From Palaemon carinicauda (Eukaryota; Arthropoda; Malacostraca; Decapoda; Palaemonidae): a stretch of 64,000 bases of DNA. The notes beneath the pieces are model-generated. The model had not been told where the DNA came from. It ran no database searches and worked only from the letters and a program-made list of their open reading frames with translations. The DNA lies in assembly GCF_036898095.1 (NCBI RefSeq), contig NC_090765.1:35377829-35441828 (forward strand), read 5' to 3'. Below, piece after piece: positions 46,701-51,100 of the stretch. The position numbers and the translations under genes were made by a program. Within the stretch, counting starts at the first letter, position 1; each line of letters begins with the position of its first letter.

Positions 46701-46888
46701 CAGATAGTGATCGAGATAGTGAATGCTTTACCAATACCTCAACACCTCTATTAGCTACAATTGGTAAAGGATACAGAAACTTGTTGGGACGCTATTCACC
46801 TATGCCAAGATCGGCACAACCCGAGCCAGCCGTACAGAGAGCAATGTATTGTTTATTATGGAGAGCACATCATTGGTTAAATACCTGA
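2110..46888 (+). CDS. Lrrk: Leucine-rich repeat kinase (Lrrk, ROCO family), C-terminal 15 exons
   Basis: Fifteen exons with consistent phases encode ~978 residues plus stop: 2110-2320, 4672-4755, 7049-7272, 16314-16512, 16731-16937, 19523-19774, 19938-20079, 20577-20686, 22303-22425, 31872-32073, 33302-33500, 35019-35276, 36985-37199, 38503-38636, 46511-46888. Order of parts: Cys-rich COR/linker, Ser/Gly-rich low-complexity linker, Ser/Thr kinase domain, WD40-like C-terminus. Kinase marks are GRGGFGFVF (glycine loop), VALK lysine at 16875-16877, YRDLKSEN with catalytic Asp at 19986-19988, DYG instead of DFG at 20073, and MAPE. YRDLK and DYG together are characteristic of LRRK kinases, and SENVLVW resembles arthropod Lrrk. 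ROC GTPase, LRR and ankyrin parts must lie upstream. The family acts at endolysosomal and vesicular membranes; that role is family knowledge. Introns 3, 9 and 14 are swollen by transposons. Confidence 0.93.
2321..4671 (+). other. Lrrk: Lrrk intron 1
   Basis: AT-rich intron without a convincing coding segment. A short (TC)n run sits at ~3225-3240. A more GC-balanced patch at ~3960-4500 may be an old repeat, but I cannot assign it. Confidence 0.6.
4672..4755 (+). CDS. Lrrk: Lrrk exon 2
   Basis: 84 bases, phase 0 on both sides, acceptor ctctcag and donor gtaaat. It encodes 28 Ser/Asn/Leu-rich residues starting DLNASHTSS. A phase-0 exon of this kind could be skipped without breaking the frame. 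It belongs to the variable linker before the kinase domain. Confidence 0.7.
4756..7048 (+). other. Lrrk: Lrrk intron 2
   Basis: AT-rich intron. The only recognisable content is an antisense LINE relic at 6485-6905, listed separately. Nothing else was identified. Confidence 0.6.
6485..6905 (-). pseudogene. Antisense LINE relic (C-terminal RT polyprotein fragment)
   Basis: Read on the minus strand with frame changes, this segment gives LCGICNVKKKVREAHLEY, then IRREEVEPIKRVKNM-like and RWMDVVRMNMGEVELEKEDA followed by RNRNKWRKLTQAA. That is the usual C-terminal tail (HLRWYGHV, RWxDxVxxD, A-R-x-R-x-x-WR) of jockey/RTE-like LINE polyproteins. It is a different, older family from the RTE-like copies elsewhere in the window. 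Stops and frameshifts mark it as dead. Confidence 0.6.
7049..7272 (+). CDS. Lrrk: Lrrk exon 3 (Ser/Gly-rich low-complexity linker)
   Basis: Acceptor ttgacag, donor gtttgt. Phase 0 start, two bases carried over to exon 4. It encodes 74 residues rich in Gly, Ser, Asn and Pro, including GGIGGGISPAGAAGG, then RRSWGSRESYTSDGDSGVG. Probably a disordered insert upstream of the kinase domain. The Ser-rich RRSWGSRES stretch is a plausible phosphorylation region (inference). Confidence 0.8.
7273..8333 (+). other. Lrrk: Lrrk intron 3, part before Tigger
   Basis: AT-rich. A short open frame at 7518-7715 has no recognisable domain and I do not call it. A small (ATT)n run lies near 8240. Confidence 0.5.
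8791..8826. repeat. Perfect 15-bp hairpin inside Tigger
   Basis: Left arm ctttatgacgccgcc (8791-8805) and right arm ggcggcgtcataaag (8812-8826) are exact reverse complements around a six-base loop tgaaac. It lies between the left end of the element and the 3' end of the transposase gene, in otherwise AT-rich sequence. Confidence 0.9.
9003..9040. repeat. (GA)n microsatellite
   Basis: About 18 uninterrupted GA units within the non-coding part of the Tigger element. Confidence 0.95.
9316..11221 (-). pseudogene. Tigger/pogo transposase, broken by one stop and one frameshift
   Basis: Starting at MAPKRSAS (11221), the N-terminal 93 residues contain a CENP-B/pogo-type helix-turn-helix (KVTLLDMLKEGRSYAAAARH, then VNESTVRYIKKDE). 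An in-frame TAA at 10940-10942 interrupts an otherwise continuous frame that resumes with AVWIADCRKK and runs 453 residues. The catalytic acidic residues are seen as FNMDETGLFWK, LLLMDNAGAH and IQLMDQGVI, with 30 residues between the last two. Near 9680 a one-base shift moves the frame to SETGLTLERLAKLCNLAKEL, the expected C-terminus, ending at 9316 or slightly before. Cut-and-paste transposase function is family knowledge; this copy looks inactive. Confidence 0.9.
12042..13214 (+). other. Lrrk: Lrrk intron 3, part after Tigger
   Basis: AT-rich intron; no gene or repeat recognised. Confidence 0.5.
13215..13790 (+). repeat. ~0.6-kb interspersed repeat with (AAT)n tail, copy 1
   Basis: Its reverse complement aligns along nearly its whole length to 61155-61755. 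Shared landmarks are the gcttatagcatcctg and gtagcttagc boxes near the (AAT)n tail, and the accaaacaattcttctt box near the other end. Partial copies are at ~36185-36330 and 63385-63485. A LINE-type or SINE-type tail is likely, but no protein or tRNA-like head was recognised. Confidence 0.75.
13790..16313 (+). other. Lrrk: Lrrk intron 3, distal part
   Basis: AT-rich. Possible inverted ends at ~14757-14800 (atcaggcaagtat) and ~15120-15153 (its degenerate complement, aatacttatctgat) suggest an old foldback element similar to that at 35678-36030; weak. Nothing else recognised. Confidence 0.4.
16314..16512 (+). CDS. Lrrk: Lrrk exon 4 (linker to kinase)
   Basis: Acceptor tttttcag, donor gtatgt. 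One base completes the Ser codon split with exon 3; ends in phase 0. It encodes the segment VVYSFMVEECILAAYTARS followed by VPCPLHADLL. A Cys followed by CPxH in this position is shared with LRRK1-type linkers. Confidence 0.88.
16673..16728. repeat. (ATT)n microsatellite at a 3' splice site
   Basis: An (ATT)n tract, interrupted by one CTG, runs directly into the acceptor attacag of exon 5 and so occupies the place of the polypyrimidine tract. Confidence 0.95.
16731..16937 (+). CDS. Lrrk: Lrrk exon 5 (kinase N-lobe)
   Basis: Phase 0 on both sides, acceptor attattacag, donor gtgagt. It carries the glycine-rich loop GRGGFGFVF and the ATP-binding lysine in DVALKM (16875-16877). Confidence 0.95.
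17150..17840 (+). pseudogene. RTE-like non-LTR relic (copy B)
   Basis: The same 3' portion as copies A and C, but with numerous frameshifts, in-frame stops and an internal gap near 17170 where the KYLGS segment should be. The clearest residual frame is 17515-17709. The 3' UTR resembles that of the other copies to ~17820 but has lost the tail. It lies in Lrrk intron 5 and is clearly older than copies A and C. Confidence 0.9.
18060..18570. repeat. Degenerate Tigger-like non-coding sequence, two similar modules
   Basis: Two stretches (18245-18370 and 18428-18560) each read ttttatatcatg, then a C-rich CACCGCC or AACGCTG box, then ataacgaa and a tttac segment. The same order of boxes occurs inside the Tigger element at ~8560-8690 (ttttatatcatgcg, aacacgcc, cataatgaag, gtttacac). 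No ends or transposase remain. Confidence 0.55.
18570..19522 (+). other. Lrrk: Lrrk intron 5, distal part
   Basis: AT-rich intron without recognised content. Confidence 0.5.
19523..19774 (+). CDS. Lrrk: Lrrk exon 6 (alpha-C and N-lobe strands)
   Basis: Phase 0 on both sides, acceptor ttttctag, donor gttaga. It encodes 84 residues including CSARQEVNILLSLRHPHIV, whose Glu is the expected partner of the ATP-binding lysine, and the hinge-like LALVLELAPQ. Confidence 0.95.
19938..20079 (+). CDS. Lrrk: Lrrk exon 7 (catalytic loop and DYG)
   Basis: Acceptor tgttcag, donor gtaaga. It contains IIYRDLKSENVLVWEL (catalytic Asp 19986-19988) and ends inside the DYG motif; the Gly codon is completed by exon 8. 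Tyr in place of His before RD and DYG in place of DFG are LRRK-type substitutions. Confidence 0.97.
20577..20686 (+). CDS. Lrrk: Lrrk exon 8 (activation segment)
   Basis: Acceptor ttgcag, donor gtaaga. It encodes GISRSSLPTGTKGFGGTEGF followed by MAPEMM. It has Ser/Thr residues suited to regulation and an intact APE motif. Confidence 0.96.
20687..22302 (+). other. Lrrk: Lrrk intron 8
   Basis: AT-rich intron; no gene or repeat recognised. Confidence 0.5.
22303..22425 (+). CDS. Lrrk: Lrrk exon 9 (kinase C-lobe)
   Basis: Phase 0 on both sides, acceptor cttttcag, donor gtaagt. It contains VDCFSFGMFMYELL, the equivalent of the conserved DxWSxG segment. An 8.4-kb nested transposon block follows 25 bases downstream. 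Confidence 0.96.
22448..22980 (+). mobile_element. RTE-like element copy C, 5' part (5'-truncated)
   Basis: An open frame, clearest at 22552-22980, encodes the N-terminal part of the RT domain: GKASGMDGVKAEML, then CIVPLYKGKGD, RGISLLSVVGKVYGRVLI and VQGGFRRGRGCMNQ. No endonuclease domain precedes it, so the element is truncated at its 5' end near 22450. The frame breaks exactly at the DIRS insertion and resumes at ~29449. Confidence 0.92.
23000..23156 (+). repeat. DIRS left inverted terminal repeat
   Basis: It starts tagccggtgaatatatagct and ends actcaattttctc. It pairs with 29254-29409 almost without mismatch. Confidence 0.95.
23157..25980 (+). other. DIRS leader and degenerate gag-like region
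   Basis: This has no long intact frame. A short run of GAGAGAG lies near 23950. At 25118-25309 an open frame reads MTCFDAVRQPPHSRVVLTAQ, then residues closely repeated in the downstream gag frame at ~26283-26460. The gag region therefore contains a duplicated, decayed half. Confidence 0.6.
26032..26586 (+). CDS. DIRS gag-like protein (184 residues, partial)
   Basis: An open frame from MQSKLASLIEDFNAEKV to a TAG at 26584-26586. It is rich in Val, Pro, Gln, Asp and Ser with an acidic C-terminus (SDEEPSDEDVAEQQDD). No zinc knuckle. Position before pol and composition suggest the C-terminal part of a DIRS Gag. It ends precisely where the pol frame begins, with the RT core absent, suggesting an internal deletion. 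Gag identity is by context only. Confidence 0.6.
   Translation: MQSKLASLIEDFNAEKVAAEPSGQQPSNRSVVRPVDAEVTFSRLPVEVVPPLMRPSVGCQPHVDVKRRSEVVVDVQDVQQPAEVTCFDAVRQPQQPGMVLTAQPRRSRQSRVDAVLPRAPMVVDSSQTVQQFHDVASGSVTHAPVRPDSASQTLPTPLPFPHQFSDEEPSDEDVAEQQDDQPPE
26586..27821 (+). CDS. DIRS pol fragment: end of RT, RNase H and downstream domain
   Basis: The frame opens DQALLSIQKMLKKERCSVRL, equivalent to the thumb/connection part after YLDD, so fingers and palm (including the YLDD motif) are absent. RNase H follows: VLFSDASDVGWGATLDG, HINCKELLAVHLAL, VNSDNTTALAYI, LNVIADCLSRKGQ. The downstream conserved DIRS/Ngaro segment reads IDLFATSLTKRLPIYCSPVPD, with FVLDWSHLDLYAFPPF after it. The 3' part overlaps the recombinase frame by ~470 bases, the arrangement usual for DIRS elements. 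Confidence 0.9.
   Translation, partial: DQALLSIQKMLKKERCSVRLWMSLVWTLSSVEQFVSLGRLHLRPLQYHLAFHWKKDKTLEAVSIPVSEKIKSCLTWWKDNINLREGLPLAVQTPNHVLFSDASDVGWGATLDGRECSGLWNSSQRSMHINCKELLAVHLALKSFKSLLRGKVVEVNSDNTTALAYISKQGGTHSLTLYEIARDLLIWSKGQDISLVTRFIQGDLNVIADCLSRKGQVIPTEWTLHKDVCKRLWATWGKPSIDLFATSLTKRLPIYCSPVPDPAAIHIDAFVLDWSHLDLYAFPPFKIVNKVLQKFASHEGTRLTLVASLWPAREWFTEILRWLVDVPRSLPLRVDLLRQPHVKKVLQSLHALRLTAFRLSKDSRELEAFRRKQPVRLLEQGERLPLESTSRSGKSFETGASQFLYPRPVPL
27350..28720 (+). pseudogene. DIRS tyrosine recombinase with one in-frame TAG
   Basis: A single reading frame is interrupted only by TAG at 28277-28279 (after SFDIPSLS). Before it lie the N-terminal SAM-like core-binding domain (SIRVYQSKWEVFRDWCKS, then LSAPTIKGYGSMLASVFRHR) and the first catalytic Arg in ASAKRVSEIHAF (28133-28135). 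After it are LCPVRALKFYLKRT, the HxxR box THEVRAVTTS (His 28508, Arg 28517) and the nucleophile FASFYLKDV (Tyr 28616-28618). All active-site residues are thus present. The enzyme would integrate the circular DNA intermediate. It ends at TAA 28718-28720. Confidence 0.93.
28721..29114 (+). other. DIRS 3' untranslated region
   Basis: No open frame. It lies between the recombinase stop and the internal complementary region. Confidence 0.7.
29115..29205. repeat. DIRS internal complementary region
   Basis: Bases 29115-29152 are the exact reverse complement of the left tip (22983-23020). Bases 29153-29205 are the reverse complement of the right tip (29393-29445). The two halves meet head to tail, reproducing the joined ends of the circular intermediate. 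This is the defining structure of DIRS1-type elements. Confidence 0.95.
29254..29409 (-). repeat. DIRS right inverted terminal repeat
   Basis: It is the reverse complement of 23000-23156. Its outer tip continues gtatattcaaaaattt to ~29447, differing from the left tip. Confidence 0.95.
29448..30830 (+). mobile_element. RTE-like element copy C, 3' part
   Basis: The frame interrupted at 22980 resumes with AKGKEVYVAFMDLEKAYDRA (motif A), then VGLRQGCVMSPWLFNLY (motif B) and LLFADDTVLVAD (motif C, FADD at 29811-29822). It continues through the C-terminal domain to TAG at 30572-30574. One in-frame TGA at 30269-30271 replaces the CGA of copy A. The 3' UTR (30575-30830) ends in a GGAT/ATGG repeat tail. 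Apart from that stop, the RT part is intact, so the copy was young when the DIRS element split it. Confidence 0.94.
30831..31871 (+). other. Lrrk: Lrrk intron 9, distal part
   Basis: AT-rich. It contains a 36-bp palindrome at 31364-31399, listed separately. Confidence 0.5.
31364..31399. repeat. 36-bp near-perfect palindrome
   Basis: aaccattgttagggttaa followed without spacer by ttaaccctgacaatggtt; 17 of 18 positions pair. Confidence 0.9.
31872..32073 (+). CDS. Lrrk: Lrrk exon 10 (end of kinase domain)
   Basis: Acceptor ttcacag, donor gtatgt. Phase 0 start, one base carried over. VLDLMVMCWSQQPRLRPSAS is the conserved CW-x6-RP C-lobe motif of protein kinases. Confidence 0.95.
32074..33301 (+). 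other. Lrrk: Lrrk intron 10
   Basis: AT-rich intron; nothing recognised. Confidence 0.5.
33302..33500 (+). CDS. Lrrk: Lrrk exon 11 (start of WD40-like region)
   Basis: Acceptor attctag, donor gtaagt. It encodes DGELVVRDQGSVWVSRTSPQ through VGQYVWLGDNAGNIHGY. The Gly/Trp/Asp-rich beta pattern fits a propeller blade. Confidence 0.92.
33501..35018 (+). other. Lrrk: Lrrk intron 11
   Basis: AT-rich. Just before exon 12, 34957-35000 (tctggtaagtatcaaat, then ttgaaattctgtttct) resembles one arm of the foldback element at 35678-36030. Confidence 0.45.
35019..35276 (+). CDS. Lrrk: Lrrk exon 12 (WD40-like)
   Basis: Acceptor attgcag, donor gtaagt. It encodes DYSRVFSYCLEPDAP and LGRVAVALCNGRLFLC; beta-propeller-like spacing. 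Confidence 0.92.
35341..35655. repeat. Imperfect direct repeat pair (~110 bp)
   Basis: 35341-35455 and 35550-35655 share tgcttcttctccagaagctc, followed by attgatg, a tactcc/taccccc box and tttctttcctttcaaaag. A weaker match is near 58650. Confidence 0.7.
35678..36030. mobile_element. Foldback/MITE-like element with ~100-bp inverted repeats
   Basis: The left arm (about 35682-35785, ttttgtactaaagattatac to atttcaatacttacc) is matched in reverse complement by the right arm (about 35933-36028). About 150 bp lie between them and no coding capacity is seen. The inner ends read ...acttaccaggggc and gccccaggtaagt-like, resembling DIRS terminal repeat tips. Confidence 0.75.
36185..36330. repeat. Partial copy of the ~0.6-kb interspersed repeat
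   Basis: Begins with a short ATT run, then ataaccctagttga and tggaccctactagggaaat, which match the head of 61155-61755 with many changes. Confidence 0.5.
36985..37199 (+). CDS. Lrrk: Lrrk exon 13 (WD40-like)
   Basis: Acceptor ctcttaag, donor gtaagt. It encodes SLWCGGSEGTMSIFSLRDDG and ends MWSYVYPG. The LWCGGSEGTMSIF blade is typical of LRRK C-terminal propellers. Confidence 0.93.
37200..38502 (+). other. Lrrk: Lrrk intron 13
   Basis: AT-rich intron; nothing recognised. Confidence 0.5.
38503..38636 (+). CDS. Lrrk: Lrrk exon 14 (WD40-like)
   Basis: Acceptor cttttcag, donor gtaatt, ends in phase 0 with SPSHCQ. It contains VVYHWDVKDQKLVNRLDCSK; LDCSKLVPCSESL matches arthropod Lrrk as I remember it. 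Confidence 0.94.
38637..40150 (+). other. Lrrk: Lrrk intron 14, proximal part
   Basis: AT-rich. Short imperfect tandem repeats occur at ~39180-39500 (aaagaacatgaatc, aacgtgaaattt, aaattgc units, ~70-80 bp). A TA/GAGT simple repeat lies at ~39862-39900. Confidence 0.5.
40150..43070 (+). mobile_element. GC-rich retroelement 5' region with gag-like gene (DIRS-like family)
   Basis: It starts in a leader (gttccaacacggagtactta at ~40172) that reappears inverted at 55685-55700, so this is an interspersed element. GC content jumps compared with the flanking intron. It ends shortly after the gag-like frame. No RT, RNase H or integrase follows in this orientation, because an antisense DIRS relic begins at ~43.2 kb. 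DIRS affiliation is inferred from gag style and context. Confidence 0.7.
40511..43002 (+). pseudogene. Gag-like ORF with frameshifts
   Basis: It starts MEHPRRCPRPVAGKSCGTFL with a CSSCRGSVC...CSECESW cysteine cluster. The clearest open part, 41228-42250, has an Arg/Ser-dipeptide-rich section (SCRRRSCSRSHSRSRHVGRR). A folded-looking domain follows (AYRRVIGLIRRHHRLDEPEP, then DVKLGLAHISKVVANHAE). The frame shifts near 42230 to continue as SRLIQGLKTQSRFYLPEGHR and WLDWWASTLVGFQSL. It shifts again near 42625 to VFSRLVRRLPDRKARSLR, ending in a Pro/Arg-rich basic tail at 43002. It most resembles gag of crustacean DIRS or LTR elements; not a host gene. Confidence 0.7.
43302..43435. repeat. Three tandem ~50-bp repeats
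   Basis: Three copies of gtaagactgcttgaagcaat taattgtagag, joined by ttcctagagaggg. The first copy differs most. Confidence 0.85.
44301..44535 (+). pseudogene. Duplicated fragment of the last Lrrk exon, inside a DIRS relic
   Basis: About 235 bases match 46511-46745 at roughly 95% identity, starting exactly at (or up to four bases before) the exon boundary and ending within it. Shared residues include GGEVYVGTTWGCVV and VRPYEDEVRAIVPLPSPSV-like text. One GTT codon is missing in this copy. The frame is open and runs on into DIRS sequence to a TGA at 44630-44632. AG precedes the boundary, but upstream it is DIRS antisense RT with a poor pyrimidine tract. Either a dead duplicate or an alternative terminal exon; the latter is unproven. 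Confidence 0.88.
45535..45559. repeat. Poly-T tract
   Basis: An uninterrupted run of more than 20 T within the antisense DIRS relic; read on the minus strand it is poly-A. Confidence 0.9.
46511..46888 (+). CDS. Lrrk: Lrrk terminal coding exon 15
   Basis: Acceptor tttttaaag at 46510, phase 0 from exon 14. It encodes the last propeller blade (VCGGEVYVGTTWGCVVVAEA, then MRPITVFRPYEDEVRAIVPL). An acidic patch (AGDPSDSDRDSECF) and a C-terminal RAHHWLNT follow, before TGA 46886-46888. The C-terminal helix after the WD40 region is a common feature of LRRK proteins. Confidence 0.95.
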   Translation, partial: VSAVAVCGGEVYVGTTWGCVVVAEAESMRPITVFRPYEDEVRAIVPLPSPSVITDKDETAGDPSDSDRDSECFTNTSTPLLATIGKGYRNLLGRYSPMPRSAQPEPAVQRAMYCLLWRAHHWLNT

Positions 46889-47660
46889 ATTATAAGTACC
46901 AAGTGCATTAGCAAACAATTTTATAATAACAGTTTTCTTACCAAACTTTTTGCACGGTTTAGATGTATTATTATGATACAGTTGCTGTGCAATTGCCAAC
47001 TCAAAATACTATTGTCACAAAGTTCATTAACTTAGGTTGTGTTAAAAGAGGGACATACTCAAATTTGTGTGTTTTGCACCAGGTATTTTTCCTTTACAGA
47101 AATACTTCCATGTAAGATGATGGGATGGATTTTCAACATGTAAATTTTTTTACAGTTTTGTTTAGTGATGGCAAAATATTTAGATGTGCAAAGTTCATGA
47201 AAAAATGGAAATATTGACTTCCATATGACACTACTGTTCCAGGTCTTGTGAAATGAAGTGATTATAGTGACCTGGGGTCACATCATGAAATCCATCTACA
47301 TATGTATATAGATCATATCCCTTTTGATTCTGGTTTCCTCATTGTGAATATGTTAATTATCTTTTGCTGGATTGATGTACAGTATGACTGGTGGTTTTAA
47401 AGTGTACATTTTTAAATCTCTGTACAGGGTTTATTTAGCATTTTTTCCACTAAGGACAGATTTTGCTAAGGTTTAAGTACTTTAATTCTTCAAGTACTTA
47501 TTGTATAATGTACAGTACCTTCTCAAGAGACATTTCTGATATTCAGAGAATTTTATCTCTTGTATTTAATTTAATAGGCATTGCTAATGATGGCAGAATC
47601 ATGAATATTTTTATTACTGCAATTGACGTGGACAAGAAGATTTTTGTACAGGTTACGTTA

Positions 47661-47666
47661 AATAAA
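47661..47666 (+). promoter_or_regulatory. Lrrk: Candidate polyadenylation signal AATAAA
   Basis: First canonical AATAAA noticed downstream of the Lrrk stop codon, ~770 bases after it. Confidence 0.4.
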
Positions 47667-47754
47667 TGTTGAGAGTAGAAATTGTATAAGGGTTTTGGTA
47701 ATGAACATAGTTCTCAAGGTTAGAATGAAGATACTGACATTTTCAAGTATTTTT

Positions 47755-47760
47755 AATAAA
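47755..47760 (+). promoter_or_regulatory. Lrrk: Second candidate polyadenylation signal AATAAA
   Basis: A second canonical signal ~95 bases further on. Confidence 0.35.
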
Positions 47761-48149
47761 ATAATTACTTTTAATATATATGAAACAAATTTGTTAGTTA
47801 ACTGTGATCATTTATGACAGCTTTTTAATGTTAGTAATATTCCATGCCTTATTCCACTCATGCAACACGAAAGGAAACAGCCATACTGTACGATAGTAAT
47901 TTCATGATTATGAAACCCTATGATACACCTTTTACAAACTTATTTAGCATATATAGATTTCAAGACTATTTAAATTAAAAAACTGCTATATTTTCCTAAA
48001 GGTAACATTTACTTGTGTACATGAACTTCACATAGATCTTATTTACTTAAAATTTATCAAATTCCATATGCTGTTTAAAAATACAACTGTACTTTTTCAT
48101 TGTGTGTTTGAAGCTAGTCAAAGATTTGCTCTTATGCATTTACAAACGT

Positions 48150-51100
48150 TTCAACCTTTGAAATAGGGAATGCCTTCGGCAAAGCTGAAACAGCCGTTTA
48201 ATTCGTTAAAAAGGTAGTTAACAACAGATAGTGTGTACACCCTCGCTGTTAAAGACTCTTCACTTGTCTTTGGTTGCAACAAGGACCAATGTATTACTGT
48301 ATTTCTACCTATTCCTGTATTCTTTCTGAGAGTGGATAATGAGGATTGGTTTCAATATGGATGTTACTCGAAAGTAAAAGTGGGGGGGGGGGTGGCCGAT
48401 GAAAATAGTTTACGGAAAAACTGGCAGTGGGGCCCACAGATTTTCTTTCCTGGGAGGGAGGAATGAATGTTCACAGTCATCCCCATGTGCTGAGCGTAAA
48501 TCATTGCCTGCGGTTCAGTGGCAGGCTTATGCCTTGAGGAGGAAGAATAAGGCAAAGTTTTCTCAGGTGTTATCCTTGGCAACACCCAAGATGGTGCATT
48601 AGAAGCTTTATAGCTCCTTTCTCTCCTTATCAAGTTCACCCATTGCAGAGGCTTCTGTACATACTCATAACACCCCCAACTTGGGCCCTGGGGAGTGTCA
48701 GAAGTGGGAGGAACTCTTATCTGCAGTGATGAGTTTTCCCGGTTTTGGGGGAGTGGAGCTCCCCCAGTGATTGCCACACTAGCAGGCGCTCAAAGTTTTT
48801 GCGTTGCCGTGGAGACCACTACAGACAAGTTTCACCTAAGGGAGGCTTGGCCTTCCTTAGTTTTCTTAGGTCTTGCAGGTAGGCCCTCCAGTTCTTTTTT
48901 AGGGAGCTGGTACCAAAGGCTACTTTTCACCTGGTGTCATAGTAAATTCTTGTAGTGTGCCTTAGGCCTCTGAGGGCTGTATAGAAAGTTTTTGCAGCTG
49001 TGGTGCTTAAAGTTTTTGCAGCTGTGGTGCTTAAAAACTCATTTGCACTTGTGGTAGTAGAAGTGTTGAAGAGAAAATATTTGAGTGTAAGGTAGCTTCC
49101 ATGCCGTTCACCCGTGACCCCTGGTCCTGTGGCTCTTCTCTGTCACAATGACCCTAGCCTGTGTTCAGGTTATAAGTGCCTGTGAGTGTGCCTGCTGCTT
49201 TCCTTGTGACAGTGTTCCCTAGTTTGAGGTTTCTGTTGGAGCAGCCCATGTGATTTCTCCCTTTTAGAAGAACTTCATCGTCGATGGTCACTCAGTCCTC
49301 GACTTTGCAGGCAGTTTTAGGGTAAAGTTGGTAAGAGCAGGAAGTTTGCTTCTCCTCCTCTTCTGATTCTTATGTTTCTATTAAGAAGTCTAGGAGGTGA
49401 TTCATACATGCAAGAAAAGTTCTTGACAACACCTCACCTTCTGAGGTGGGGTAAAACTCCAAGAGCTATGTTCTGGTATGCTGACTTTAGGCAGGACTGA
49501 GGTGCATGCCCTGTGCACTCGTATTGTCCATGCGTTGGACGAGCTTCTATGACCCCCTTCATCTTTCCTGCCTGGATGGGGATGGCTGTTCCTTTCTCTG
49601 ACTGGAATACTACAGCATCCAAGATTGAAAAGATGGCACCTCTTGAGGCTGTTAATGTGCATATTTGATGACCATCAGCTGTGTGTTGAAGGGCCACACC
49701 CATGTACTAAGGCCCACTTGCCACCCAAATAATCTGAGGGGAGTACAAGGTGATGCCAGAGCTCTTCCTCACTCTTGATTATTGCTTATCTGCTCCTATC
49801 AGCCCCCAATTATGCTGCAGTTTCTGTCCTTGGGTCAGAACACTAATTTTCATGGGAGGAAAGTAGATCAGAGCAGCCTCCCAAACCCTGTACCCTTGTG
49901 AAGTATAAGGTTACTGTACTCTGGATTCTCTTGCCTGGTACCAATGAAAGTAGAAAACATAGGGTCAGAGTTTTCGTTCGTAGATGTTCTTGCACTTACT
50001 CATAAGTGCAATGAACTCGGTGAGGCAACAATGGTGCTGCCTTCACATAGGACTTAGGTCATTGGTTGGCATTTTGGTATCCTTGAAGTGTTGACACCTT
50101 ATCTGAAGCTGCAGTGGTTTGATCTTCCTAATTTGGCTCTGGATTGAGTTGACAATCAGATCTGTGGATCTGAGAACTTGCTTGCTTCCAGTCAGACAAA
50201 CAAGATTCTTTCCGCCCTCTCAATGCAGGGAAGGTTTTGTGTGCCCGAGTCCGATGCATCATCACCTCCCCAAGGTGATTGGTGTGTGCACTGGCTGGAG
50301 GGGAGAGTGTATCTTAAAAACATTCAAGTCAGAATGTATGTCCTTCTCAGCCTTTGAGTCAGTGGCCATGGAGTTTGGTTCTGTGGCCTTCCTCCAAGCA
50401 GTCTCATGGCTTTACGAGTGATCAAGTGCGGTGACATATTTTGCTGAGACTACGGAGTTATCAACCCAAGTCTTTGGAGAAGTACAGGAGTGAGTCTTGT
50501 GAAGGGAAAGCAGCGACCTTCTTGGCATACCAGGCAGCAAAACAATGGGCCAGTTGAGTATTCAAGAGGAGGAATGCTTGGTGTCCTAAATCTCAAAACA
50601 AATTGGTCCAGAAGAAGCTTTGACATACCGGAACATGGTGCGGGCTGCCACATCTCTCCTTCCAAGAAGTCGTCCACAGGTAGGTGTGAATTAGTGAGAA
50701 CTATTTAGCATGACTCCCTGATCCATCATTCAGTCTCCCTCAAGGGCTCTGGCTCTTTGAGGGTTTCTGTGACCATGCCTATGGGATTGGGGTTAAAAAG
50801 GCTGCAGTCTTCTCTAGACCCTGATCTGGACCACTTGCTACCTCTTCCACTAGTAGGGATTCTATGCGTACACAGGTCTTTCGAGGCCCCCAACCTGGCC
50901 AGTCAAGGAAGGGTGACAGAGGGGGGGGCTGACTGATATTGGCATTCCCACTACTGCTACTACAAGTAGGGGGGGTTGCCTTTCATGCCATTGGGCAGCC
51001 TGGCAGACACACGGGGCTGAGTCTTGAGTAGTAGGTATCATTGAGGACTGGTACTTTCTACCTTTCTTGGACTGCTGATCACTTGTAGCTCACAGACCAG

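Larger units (their letters stand above)
46889..48150 (+). other. Lrrk: Lrrk 3' untranslated region and downstream
   Basis: AT-rich with no further coding segment. It contains two candidate polyadenylation signals, listed separately. The first DIRS end begins near 48150. Confidence 0.6.
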